From CAYXDR01 sp046498185 (GTDB lineage: Bacteria > Desulfobacterota > DSM-4660 > Desulfatiglandales > Desulfatiglandaceae), in contig JAWOBE010000090.1 of NCBI GenBank assembly GCA_046498185.1, positions 1 to 8,664 on the forward strand: DNA of 8,664 nt. The letters are read 5' to 3'. The notes under the pieces are model-generated. The model was not told the origin of the DNA. It did no database searches and saw only the letters and a program-made list of their open reading frames with translations. Positions 1 through 6,018 of this stretch are shown here, piece after piece; positions within the stretch are counted from its first letter, which is position 1, and every line of letters starts with the position of its first letter. A program made the position numbers and the translations under genes.

Positions 1-143
1 GCGACTTTTTTACCCGCATCATATACAATAACCCTATCGGTAGGCAAAAGCCGGGAATTTTGAATAGACCCGGCCATAGCAGAACCTGCCAGAAACAGGG
101 ATAATAAAATGGCGACTGTAACAGATATTTTCGGGTGTTTCAT
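1..143 (-). CDS. Secreted or envelope protein, N-terminal fragment (cut by window edge)
   Basis: Reading the minus strand from an ATG at 143-141 gives 47 open codons that run off the left edge. The N-terminus is a textbook signal peptide: MKHPK, a hydrophobic core (VTVAILLSLFLAG, about residues 8-20), then a small-residue cleavage site near SAMA-GS (residues 21-25). The mature part seen (SIQNSRLLPTDRVIVYDAGKKV) is too short to assign a family. The start is supported by GGAGAAGG five to six bases upstream. A possible promoter lies at 224-253, leaving a leader of roughly 75 nt. The gene is transcribed away from the toxin-antitoxin pair and the eCIS operon, so nothing links it to them. It may be periplasmic, outer-membrane or a lipid-free exported protein; there is no lipobox Cys. 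The function is unknown. Confidence 0.72.
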   Translation of the reverse strand, partial: MKHPKISVTVAILLSLFLAGSAMAGSIQNSRLLPTDRVIVYDAGKKV

Positions 144-223
144 AAAACCTTCTCCATCTTCGATAAAATATTGGGTTTGTTAAATAGTAAAATAGACATT
201 AATAATGAATAATTTTTTGAATA

Positions 224-253
224 ACCATAGTATATTCAATTACATCATGTCAA
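224..253 (-). promoter_or_regulatory. Candidate sigma-70 promoter for the left-edge secreted gene
   Basis: On the minus strand a perfect TTGACA (253-248) is followed after 18 bases by TATGGT (229-224), a 4/6 match to the -10 consensus. It lies in AT-rich DNA and would give a leader of about 75 nt before the ATG at 143. The -10 is weak, and alternatives such as TACTAT at 15-bp spacing exist, so only the location is suggestive. Confidence 0.3.
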
Positions 254-365
254 CAAAATTTGCCATTTATTTTCTAAAACCAAAATCTAACCCTGATTGA
301 ATCCGACCAGATAAACAGAGTCAATTTTTTTTGTAATTCAATATATCGCCCGGCCCGGACAAGTC

Positions 366-420
366 ACGGATTACCTCAAAATATCCATAGATTACACAGA
401 TTTTCACAGATTGAGGGATT
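366..420. repeat. Short degenerate GATT/CACA tandem repeat
   Basis: GATT recurs at 369, 390, 399, 409 and 417, with CACA between several copies (GATTACACA, GATTTTCACA, GATTGAGG). This gives a period of about 8-10 bases over the last four units. Runs of this kind of CAGATT phrase are common in intergenic DNA of environmental bacterial genomes. No coding role is apparent and no function is claimed. Confidence 0.45.
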
Positions 421-623
421 AACCGAGAGCTTGTAAAAAATCATCAACAGGTGGGCTATGATGAAAGACAATCACTGCTTTTCTGTTCGATTACTTGAGT
501 CTTGTTTCAAGTTCTCTGAGGAAAATAAACCCCCTTCGTCTGGCTGCCAATCAGCGGCGAGGCTTTTTGTGTCCATTGAATTTGCTGGTTCAAGTGACCC
601 AAATCTTCTGGTCGTGTAGCATT

Positions 624-860
624 TTAGGAAAAATAAATCCTTAAGAAGTCATCTCTTGAAATCCTGGACTGAGTAAGAATCGTTCGTAAAGTCGATTTTT
701 TTATGATTAAAAAATTCGGAATCGTAAGCAGAATGCATGTGCCATCGGGATTTTTCTTCTGCATCGCGATATGACTTCCTTCCCGGATCATCCGAAAACC
801 AAGTTGCTTCAGAGTATTCAGAACTTTCAGAAGGGCAGCATCTGGTGGAAATCTGGTCAT
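624..860 (-). CDS. hicA: HicA-family toxin (mRNA interferase)
   Basis: This 78-aa protein matches the HicA/YcfA family in size and pattern. It has a dsRNA-binding-like alpha-beta fold with the motif LGFRMIREGSHIAM (residues 20-33), whose His30 in GSH is the catalytic position of HicA ribonucleases, followed by the IPNF...IKKSTLRTILTQ block (47-64). Family members cleave mRNA independently of ribosome position or translation and are held inactive by HicB. The gene lies downstream of hicB with a 4-nt ATGA overlap (857-860), so the toxin is translationally coupled to its antitoxin; the antitoxin-first order is one of the two known arrangements. One oddity is that the usual PNH motif reads PNF here (Phe50). 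The key His30 is kept, so activity is likely but not certain. Confidence 0.9.
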   Translation of the reverse strand: MTRFPPDAALLKVLNTLKQLGFRMIREGSHIAMQKKNPDGTCILLTIPNFLIIKKSTLRTILTQSRISRDDFLRIYFS

Positions 861-1084
861 TGTAGCAACACCTGAGCCTCGGCTATGAATGCTTCGAGAA
901 GAGGAGGATCAGAATCGATTTCGTCAAGACCGAAAGTGTCGATATGAAATTTGATGGCTGATTTCACATCCTCCAGGACGGATTCATAAGAGTGTCCCTG
1001 CCCTACGACCACCCCTTTCAAGCCAAGCGGATAGGCAACGTATGTGTCGGAATGCTTTTCGACGACTATCTTAAATTGTTTCAT
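857..1084 (-). CDS. hicB: HicB-family antitoxin, short single-domain form
   Basis: The 75-aa product shows the partial-RNase-H-like HicB fold: an opening strand FKIVVEKHSDTYVAYPL (4-20), then the turn GLKGVVVGQGHSYESVLEDVKSAI (21-44) with the conserved G-x-G-x-S/T-x-E-E-A-like element, and a closing helix. Family proteins bind and block HicA. Many HicB proteins carry a C-terminal HTH or ribbon-helix-helix domain for autorepression; this one ends soon after the core (DPPLLEAFIAEAQVLLQ), so it belongs to the short UPF0150-like class with no visible DNA-binding domain. The start is supported by GGAG about nine bases upstream and by a good promoter at 1125-1153. It is co-transcribed with hicA, which overlaps its stop. 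Confidence 0.88.
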   Translation of the reverse strand: MKQFKIVVEKHSDTYVAYPLGLKGVVVGQGHSYESVLEDVKSAIKFHIDTFGLDEIDSDPPLLEAFIAEAQVLLQ

Positions 1085-1124
1085 ATTTTACACTCCAATA
1101 TTCAGGCTGTTTCAAATATTATAA

Positions 1125-1153
1125 ATTATATCACGCATCTGAAAATTTGAGAA
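1125..1153 (-). promoter_or_regulatory. Promoter of hicBA
   Basis: On the minus strand TTCTCA (1153-1148, 4/6 of the -35 consensus) is followed after exactly 17 bases by a perfect TATAAT (1130-1125). Transcription would start near 1118, about 35 nt before the hicB ATG. Two AATATT hexamers (1097-1102 and 1115-1120) sit in the leader and could be regulatory, but nothing shows this. Confidence 0.6.
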
Positions 1154-1202
1154 TCATTAAAGTTTTATTCTGCCGAATATTTGGGGGCATGGTATGGAAT
1201 GA

Positions 1203-1364
1203 TTACGCCGAAATTGCGCCGGATCTTGGTCCGTACAGTCGAAAAATATCACCGAACGTAAGCAGGCTGAGTCCCAAAGGAAGGCTGCGCTTGAAGAGCT
1301 CAGGGAATACAAAACGCACCTGGAAGAACTTGTAAGGGTACGAGAGGCGTTGAAACAGCCATAG
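1203..1364 (+). pseudogene. Remnant of a PAS-domain sensor histidine kinase
   Basis: The frame ending at TAG 1362-1364 reads NITERKQAE from 1245 onward, then a coiled coil containing LREYKTHLEELVRVRE. NITERKQAE is the hallmark end of a PAS/PAC sensory domain (commonly DITERKQAE), and REY-x-x-HLEELV is the usual signalling linker that follows it and normally leads into ERTAEL and the kinase dimerisation helix. Here a stop comes instead. Just upstream, RRILVRTVE, which looks like the preceding PAC strand, is in another frame (about 1216-1242), so at least one frameshift is present. No ATP-binding domain follows. I therefore read this as eroded debris of a sensor kinase gene, not a functional gene. 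Short open frames in other phases over the same bases have no family pattern. Confidence 0.6.
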
Positions 1365-1601
1365 ACAGATGTCTGCCTGGCGGTCAAGTTGCTTGACCGA
1401 AGCGCTTTGCTGGAGCTTCGGCAGTATAGCCCTGGCGATTTCCTGGTGCACAATTCCAAATACTTTATCAGGTAAAGGACTGATTGCGGTGGGCGGAGTG
1501 GACTTCGACAACCTTTCCAAAAAATTTATTGACATACTTAAGCCTTGTTGAGTATGTAATTAACTAAATTGACTACCCTATAAAAATATCAAAAAAAGCC
1601 G
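1365..1601. other. Leader region of the eCIS operon, no recognised gene
   Basis: Between the kinase remnant and the first eCIS gene both strands keep open frames here: a 60-codon plus-strand frame at 1369-1551 and a minus-strand frame starting at 1535. Neither has a recognisable motif, a ribosome binding site or continuity with a real domain. The sequence from about 1365 to 1528 may be further decayed kinase-locus DNA. The last 70 bases are AT-rich and hold the inverted repeat at 1532-1557 and the possible promoter elements for the operon. Confidence 0.45.
1529..1558 (+). promoter_or_regulatory. Possible eCIS operon promoter overlapping an inverted repeat
   Basis: A perfect TTGACA at 1529-1534 precedes TATGTA (1553-1558, 3/6 of the -10 consensus) by 18 bases. 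A 7-bp perfect inverted repeat, ACATACT (1532-1538) and AGTATGT (1551-1557), sits across both boxes with a 12-base centre. A protein bound to this dyad would cover the promoter, so an operator is a reasonable guess; a short RNA hairpin is the alternative. The weak -10 makes the promoter call tentative. Confidence 0.3.
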
Positions 1602-2288
1602 ATGATAGAAGAAATTGACCAGTGTTTGAGCGAGTGGATCACCAGCGTTTGTTCTGAAGAAATCGAAGTGTCGCTGCGACCTCCCGGGCAGATGGGGGAT
1701 AAAAAAATGGTGGGGCTTTATTTGAAAGATATTCTTCCTTCGGCACCGCACCGGGGCGCACGGAGACCACCGCTGCAGGTTTCACTGCGCTACCTGATTA
1801 CCACCTGGGCCAAAAGTCCGCAGGAAGCGCATCAGATCCTGGGTCAGCTTTTGTTTGCGGCCATGGAACATCCCGGATATGAAGTGGAGCTGGCACCCAT
1901 TCCGGCCGAAGTCTGGAACGCATTCGGCATCATTCCCATGCCCGCTTTCATGCTTCGCCTGCCCCTGCGGGTTGAGCGTCCGGAAAAGCCGGTGCAGCTG
2001 ATACGATCACCCATCGAAATTACAAAATCGAGCCTTGCAAGTATGGGAGGTACGGTCATGGGGCCGGACGAAATTCCGCTGACCAATGCCCGTGTGGAGC
2101 TTTCCACTCACAATTTGGTTGTGCGAACCGATACTAAAGGACGTTTTATCTTTCCGGCCGTACCAACCCAACCGGCCCAAAAAAAGGTCTGCATCACTGC
2201 CCGCGGCCGGAAGCTTTTCAAAGAGGTTGATTTTACAAAGGTTAAACAGGAACCTTGGATTATTTACTTTGACGTATTGGAGGTCTGA
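1602..2288 (+). CDS. Pvc16/Afp16-like (DUF4255) sheath/tube terminator with C-terminal regulatory-like beta domain
   Basis: Residues about 3-140 of the 228 match the Pvc16 N-terminal (DUF4255) family: an N-terminal helix IDQCLSEWI, the segment PPLQVSLRYLITTWAKSPQEAHQILGQLLFAAMEHP (56-91), then LPLRVERPEKPVQ. In Afp and PVC particles Afp16 caps the distal end of the tube and sheath and sets assembly length. Residues about 147-210 (GGTVMGPDEIPLTNARVELS, then DTKGRFIFPAVP) look like a carboxypeptidase-regulatory-like beta-sandwich, an addition often seen after DUF4255. It opens the operon, whereas afp16 lies near the end in the Serratia locus. The ATG has no visible Shine-Dalgarno (ATATCAAAAAAAGCCG precedes it), so initiation may be weak or leader-dependent. 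The sheath start follows one base after its stop. Confidence 0.87.
   Translation: MIEEIDQCLSEWITSVCSEEIEVSLRPPGQMGDKKMVGLYLKDILPSAPHRGARRPPLQVSLRYLITTWAKSPQEAHQILGQLLFAAMEHPGYEVELAPIPAEVWNAFGIIPMPAFMLRLPLRVERPEKPVQLIRSPIEITKSSLASMGGTVMGPDEIPLTNARVELSTHNLVVRTDTKGRFIFPAVPTQPAQKKVCITARGRKLFKEVDFTKVKQEPWIIYFDVLEV
2279..2284 (+). promoter_or_regulatory. Ribosome binding site deciding the sheath start
   Basis: GGAGGT ends five bases before ATG 2290 and lies inside the last codons of the preceding gene. It fixes the sheath start at 2290, although the same frame stays open upstream to 2086, where it merely shadows the preceding gene. Confidence 0.8.
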
Positions 2289-2289
2289 T

Positions 2290-3531
2290 ATGCCGACTTA
2301 TATGACACCCGGAATTTATATAGAAGAGATTTCCGGAGGTACCCGGCCTATTGCGGCGGTAGGTACCAGCACGGCAGCGTTTCTTGGGGTGGCGCCGGCT
2401 GTGGGTAAGCATCTGAATGAGCCGGTTGCAGTCAGCAACTGGTCACAATTTGTTCGGGAATTTGTTGACGAAGACAGCTCCAGCACGGACTTGGCCCGTG
2501 CGGTATTCGGTTTTTTCAACAACGGCGGCAGCCGCTGCTACGTGGTTAATGTCGGCAAGGGCAATCCCATTGCCGGCGACGAGCGCAGGCGGGCCGGAAT
2601 CAGTGCACTGGAAACTGTGGATGAGGCCAAAATCATTGCCGCGCCAGGCTATACTGATATCTTCTCCTACGAGGCTTTGATTTCGCATTGCGAAAAGATG
2701 AAAAATCGGTTCGCGATTCTTGATTCTCCGGTTCGGGTGGACAATCTGGACGCTCTGAAAAAGGTGGGAACTGTCGGAGCGGCGGGCAGCAGCCAGGAGG
2801 AAGAGGAAATGCACGGAGCCGCTGCCGCGAATGCCCTTCGTCCAAGGCAAACAGACTGCGCGGCATTTTACTTCCCATGGATTGCAGCCCGGGATCCATT
2901 ATCCAGCGGCGCGATTGTAAAAACACCGCCCTCCGGTCATCTTGCCGGAGTGTATGCCCGGACGGATGCGACCCGAGGCGTGCACAAAGCCCCCGCCAAC
3001 GAACCGATTCGCGGAGCCCTCGATCTGTGCTACAAAGTGACCCGCGAGGAACAGGGTGAACTCAACGCGGCCGGGGTAAATTGTATCCGAATTTTTCCGG
3101 ATGCCGGCATCCGTGTCTGGGGAGCGCGCACCCTGAGTGCGGAAGCGGATCAATGGCGCTACATCAGTGTCCGCCGCCTGTTTAACATGATCGAAGAGTC
3201 GATCGAGAGAGGCACGAGCTGGACCGTATTCGAATCCAACGACTCCAGAACCTGGAAGTCGATCGAACGCGATATCAGAGCTTTTCTCACTTTGATTTGG
3301 CGTGATGGCGCACTTAAGGGAGATACGCCTGAAAAGGCATTCTTTGTGAAATGTGATGAGGAGACCAATCCGCCTGAGGTAATTGATGCCGGAAGACTGG
3401 TAACCGAAATTGGGATCGCACCGGTCAAACCCGCCGAGTTTATTATCTTCCGGATTTTTCAATGGATTGGCGGCGGCCCCGAAGAAGAAGGGGAGGCTGG
3501 TGAGGCAACCGCGGAAGCATCTGAAGGTTAA
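2290..3531 (+). CDS. eCIS contractile tail sheath protein (Afp2/Pvc2-like)
   Basis: This 413-aa protein is the outer sheath whose contraction drives the inner tube into a target. It opens with MPTYMTPGIYIEEISGGTRPI, the typical sheath N-terminal arm, followed by VGTSTAAFLGVAP. The conserved core contains PPSGHLAGVYARTDATRG (213-230), HKAPAN, and YISVRRLFNMIEESI (291-305) with the following W-T-V-F-E-x-N-D segment (311-318) and the closing strand PAEFIIFRIFQW (381-392). Afp and PVC carry three sheath paralogues; only this one is visible here, so it probably serves all trunk and baseplate-collar roles. Oddities are an acidic patch QEEEEM (169-174) in the variable middle and an acidic C-terminal tail of about 20 residues (from about 397, rich in Glu, Ala and Gly). 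The true start is 2290, set by GGAGGT; upstream open codons are not part of the protein. Confidence 0.95.
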   Translation: MPTYMTPGIYIEEISGGTRPIAAVGTSTAAFLGVAPAVGKHLNEPVAVSNWSQFVREFVDEDSSSTDLARAVFGFFNNGGSRCYVVNVGKGNPIAGDERRRAGISALETVDEAKIIAAPGYTDIFSYEALISHCEKMKNRFAILDSPVRVDNLDALKKVGTVGAAGSSQEEEEMHGAAAANALRPRQTDCAAFYFPWIAARDPLSSGAIVKTPPSGHLAGVYARTDATRGVHKAPANEPIRGALDLCYKVTREEQGELNAAGVNCIRIFPDAGIRVWGARTLSAEADQWRYISVRRLFNMIEESIERGTSWTVFESNDSRTWKSIERDIRAFLTLIWRDGALKGDTPEKAFFVKCDEETNPPEVIDAGRLVTEIGIAPVKPAEFIIFRIFQWIGGGPEEEGEAGEATAEASEG

Positions 3532-3536
3532 GGAGG
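3530..3536 (+). promoter_or_regulatory. Strong ribosome binding site of the tube gene
   Basis: AAGGAGG overlaps the sheath stop TAA (3529-3531) and ends six bases before ATG 3543. It is the strongest such site in the operon, which fits the need for many tube subunits. Confidence 0.8.
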
Positions 3537-3542
3537 CGAAAC

Positions 3543-3971
3543 ATGCCGGAGACCGAAATTTTCCGACTCTATAATTTTGTGATTGATATCCAGGGTGTAA
3601 CATCCGGATATTTTACAGAAGTCAGCGGCCTGAGCATCTCAGTTGAATCGATTCCCTATCGCGAAGGCGGCGGAGCACCGGCTGTGCGCAAGCTCCCGGG
3701 GCGTGTCGACTATGGTGATGTCACACTCAAATGGGGTATGAGTGAATCGACCGAACTTTGGGAATGGCTGATGACTACGGTGCAGGGCAATGTGGAGCGA
3801 AAGGAGCTGTCCATCATTTTATTGGCTCCCGATGGTCAGCAGGAGAACACCCGCTGGAACCTGCACAACGCATGGCCTACTGCCTGGCGCGGCGCCCATC
3901 TGAGAGGCGACGCACAGGGGGTTGCAATCGAAACGTTAACTATTGCCCATGAGGGCATCGAACGCGCATGA
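3543..3971 (+). CDS. eCIS inner tube protein (Afp1/Afp5-like, T4 gp19 fold)
   Basis: The 142-aa length and sequence fit the phage T4 gp19-like tube family (conserved hypothetical phage tail region). Visible elements are FVIDIQGVTSGYFTEVSGL (12-30), the loop PYREGGGAPAVRKLPGRVDYGDVTLKWG (38-65), ELWEWLMTTVQGNVERKELSIILL (71-94), RWNLHNAWPTAW (104-115) and the closing AIETLTIAHEGIERA (128-142). Hexameric rings of this protein stack into the rigid tube that lines the sheath and carries cargo. Afp and PVC have two versions, Afp1 for the bulk tube and Afp5 for its baseplate-proximal ring; only one is present in this stretch, so it may do both. It has the best ribosome binding site in the operon, and its stop overlaps the next start by ATGA (3968-3971). 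Confidence 0.94.
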   Translation: MPETEIFRLYNFVIDIQGVTSGYFTEVSGLSISVESIPYREGGGAPAVRKLPGRVDYGDVTLKWGMSESTELWEWLMTTVQGNVERKELSIILLAPDGQQENTRWNLHNAWPTAWRGAHLRGDAQGVAIETLTIAHEGIERA

Positions 3972-5320
3972 TATCTCTGTTGGGAAAGTACTTCCGAAAG
4001 TGGCTGCTGCGGCTGGCCCTGGCTGCCCGGGACGGGGCAGAAGCCGCTGCCTCCCGGTTTGCACCTGTGGATGAAACAAAGGCAAAGGAAAAAGAGAAGA
4101 AAATTCGGCCGGGTACGTTTGAAACAGCCCGATTCCATGGACCGCCGGACCATTGGATTCAGCTGGTGAAACGCCACGCGCCGGAATTGCTTCAGCCGGC
4201 ACCTCCGCATGATGTTCCATTTGCGGCATCACGGGTATTTGATGAGCATGCCGCTATGGATGAATCCGATGAAGTTGATCCTCAGGGCTTAAAGTACGGC
4301 AATGAGGCTTTGGAGAACGTATGCGGACCGGCCGATCAGTCTTTGTCCTTAGAATTGCCGAAAAAATCGGTGGAGTTTGATGCCCGGACGGCATCATTCG
4401 ACAAAGATCCTGATAGCGTTTTTATCCAATTTTCTGAAGCTGCTCCAAAGACTCCCATAAATTCCAGACGCGGAAGTGCATTTTTTACGCCATCAGCGAA
4501 TCAAACAGGTAATATAAACAGGCGCCCGTCGAAGGCATCACCGATGGAGCAAGAGAAAAAGAAAAGACTGAAATCTCCAAACCCTGAACGGAGCGATGAA
4601 TCGGTCTTTTCCTGTGCACCGGCTGCACAGCAGAGAAAAGAAGAAGCAACGGTTGAACGAATATCCTTTGCAGCGTTTCCTTTGCCGGTTGCCGGTCATG
4701 CCAAAAACATCCGGCCGGGTGAGACGGATGAAAAAATAATCCAGCCGGATTCCAATACAAAATTCCGTCCCGGGAGACGAAATGACAGGTATGCGGTGCA
4801 ATCGGATCTGCAGGCGGAAAAATCTCGGAAATTTTCTCAATTCGATTCGAAAATGACTGCTTTCAGAGAAGTAGAAAGTCACATCGTTTATGAGAAAAAT
4901 CCGGGACCGGAGGAATTTTTAATGCCATCGGCAATCTCCCCGGCTGTCCCGGGCCAACCTCCAGTGCCGCAAATAAAAAAGAGCCGAAATGGTTTCAAAC
5001 GTTCTGAGAAAGGTCCGATGAATGCGGGGCAGCGTCTGGTCCATCCGTTTGAGAAGAAAGAAGCAATTGAAATGAAACCCTCCGGGCCGCCAGTATTGCA
5101 CTGGCCTGATCTGCCGGGCGAAAACAGCTCCGGAAATGTTTCAGGCTCGCTATTCAGCGCAGAATGGCCGAGTTTGCCCGAAGAAAAATCGATTGACACA
5201 AGGTCGGTATTGCAGCAGATGGAAACCCGTTTTACTGAAACGGAACCGGGTGAAAGCGAGCGCTTGAGGAGGCTCGATGAAGAACAGAAGGGGATGAAAT
5301 GGATCGCGTTGCATTTTTAA
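3968..5320 (+). CDS. Unassigned 450-aa eCIS protein, mostly disordered, with patterned ends
   Basis: I do not recognise a named family. The N-terminus (1-30, ISLLGKYFRKWLLRLALAAR) is a basic amphipathic helix. At 58-75 comes GPPDHWIQLVKRHAPELL, predicted helical and the most fold-like segment. Residues about 80-370 are low in hydrophobics and rich in Lys, Arg, Glu, Ser and Pro, indicating intrinsic disorder. The end has two related units, HWPDLPGENS (378-387) and EWPSLPEEKS (399-408), then a charged helix ERLRRLDEEQKGMKW (431-445). It starts by an ATGA overlap with the tube stop and its last 22 nt overlap the Afp7-like gene. Its position between tube and hub, where Afp has afp6, suggests a structural, lumenal or adaptor role, or a cargo-linked one; this is inference. 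The frame is clearly coding: it is long, tightly coupled on both sides, and no other frame here has domain content. Confidence 0.8.
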   Translation: MISLLGKYFRKWLLRLALAARDGAEAAASRFAPVDETKAKEKEKKIRPGTFETARFHGPPDHWIQLVKRHAPELLQPAPPHDVPFAASRVFDEHAAMDESDEVDPQGLKYGNEALENVCGPADQSLSLELPKKSVEFDARTASFDKDPDSVFIQFSEAAPKTPINSRRGSAFFTPSANQTGNINRRPSKASPMEQEKKKRLKSPNPERSDESVFSCAPAAQQRKEEATVERISFAAFPLPVAGHAKNIRPGETDEKIIQPDSNTKFRPGRRNDRYAVQSDLQAEKSRKFSQFDSKMTAFREVESHIVYEKNPGPEEFLMPSAISPAVPGQPPVPQIKKSRNGFKRSEKGPMNAGQRLVHPFEKKEAIEMKPSGPPVLHWPDLPGENSSGNVSGSLFSAEWPSLPEEKSIDTRSVLQQMETRFTETEPGESERLRRLDEEQKGMKWIALHF

Positions 5321-6018
5321 TTGAAAACTCTGGTGAAAGAATCGGCTGCCTGTTAAATCCGGAAAGCCTGGTTATACGCCGTCAGGCTGGAGTCCGCGCC
5401 CGTCGGTCTGCCGGTGGACTGGTCGCCGGTGCAGATCTGGCAGATGATCAAGTGCTTTACTCCGGCGGAGGCAACACCGAGTTAACCATGAATCTGCTAT
5501 TCGATGTTACCCTTGCCGGATCTTCCATTTCCACTGAAGATGTCCGCGATCTCACAGGCCCATTGTGGCGTTTGGCCGAAAATTCTCAACAGCCCGGCAG
5601 TTACGGCAATCCGCCGATCTGCCGTTTTGTGTGGGGCAAGAGCTGGCATATTCCGGGCATAGTGTGGTCCATCGCCGAAAGGCTTGAATATTTTACGAAA
5701 GATGGACTGCCGCGTCGCTCTTTTTTGCGGCTGCTCTTTCGAAGGGTTTTGGAATCACCGCATTCCCGTAATGCAGCAGCAGGTGCTAAACTTCCGGTTG
5801 CCGGACAAACTCCTGGCCTTCCGGGATTCGGCCAAGAGGCGGAGTCTCATGAAATACTCAGCGGCGAACGCCCCGACCAGATCGGGCACACCTTTTATGA
5901 TGATCCGGCCAAGGGGCGTGCCGTGATGTTATACAACAACATTGACGATCCGCTGCGTATTCCGCCAGGCACGATCCTGGATTTGCCGCCGGTATTTGAA
6001 TTGGAAAATTTGCTTTGA
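5299..6018 (+). CDS. Afp7-like tube-to-baseplate protein with LysM-like C-terminus
   Basis: This 239-aa protein has the two parts expected of Afp7/Pvc7. The N-terminal CIS-tube-like domain (about 1-150) contains AFLIENSGERIGCLLNPESLVI, with the typical 'FNPES'-like phrase, then TELTMNLLFDVTL (60-72) and CRFVWGKSWHIPGIVWSIAERLEYFTKDGLPRRSFL (108-143). A short Pro/Gly/Ala-rich linker follows (about 155-180), then a LysM-like unit HEILSGERPDQIG (184-196) ending NNIDDPLRIPPGTILDLPP (213-231). In solved particles this protein joins the tube to the spike hub; the LysM part there is structural rather than a peptidoglycan enzyme. The start at 5299 is supported by AGAAGGGG five to seven bases upstream. 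It overlaps the preceding gene by 22 nt, and its TGA stop overlaps the TTG start of the spike gene. Confidence 0.88.
   Translation: MDRVAFLIENSGERIGCLLNPESLVIRRQAGVRARRSAGGLVAGADLADDQVLYSGGGNTELTMNLLFDVTLAGSSISTEDVRDLTGPLWRLAENSQQPGSYGNPPICRFVWGKSWHIPGIVWSIAERLEYFTKDGLPRRSFLRLLFRRVLESPHSRNAAAGAKLPVAGQTPGLPGFGQEAESHEILSGERPDQIGHTFYDDPAKGRAVMLYNNIDDPLRIPPGTILDLPPVFELENLL

Larger units (their letters stand above)
144..623. other. Intergenic region without a convincing gene
   Basis: These 480 bases separate the left-edge secreted gene from hicA. The part from 150 to about 340 is very AT-rich and holds the candidate promoter at 224-253. A short GATT-based repeat lies at 366-420. From 458 to 619 the plus strand has a 53-codon frame (beginning MMKDNHCFSV, with AGGTGGG just upstream), but its composition (Cys, Ser and Pro mixed without any domain pattern) and its isolation do not support a gene. 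I see no strong hairpin followed by a T-run that would terminate hicBA transcription leaving leftwards. Confidence 0.55.

Noticed and set aside
458..619. 53-codon plus-strand frame beginning MMKDNHCFSV with AGGTGGG upstream
   Set aside because: It has no domain, promoter or partner gene, and an amino acid mix unlike real small proteins; chance openness is as likely.
1157..1535. Overlapping minus-strand frames of about 100-110 codons opposite the kinase remnant
   Set aside because: They lack family motifs and ribosome binding sites, and the PAS/PAC signature is on the opposite strand; I cannot support them as genes.
1569..1584. TTGACT and TATAAA close together before the first eCIS gene
   Set aside because: They are only four bases apart, so they cannot be the -35 and -10 of one sigma-70 promoter.
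2086..2289. N-terminal extension of the sheath frame
   Set aside because: The 68 codons before ATG 2290 lie inside the DUF4255 gene in another frame and have no sheath similarity, while GGAGGT and the typical sheath N-terminus mark 2290 as the start.
2899..3603. A 234-codon open frame on the minus strand opposite the sheath gene
   Set aside because: It lies antisense to conserved sheath codons, shows no domain pattern and has no supporting start context; it is a by-product of codon use on the coding strand.
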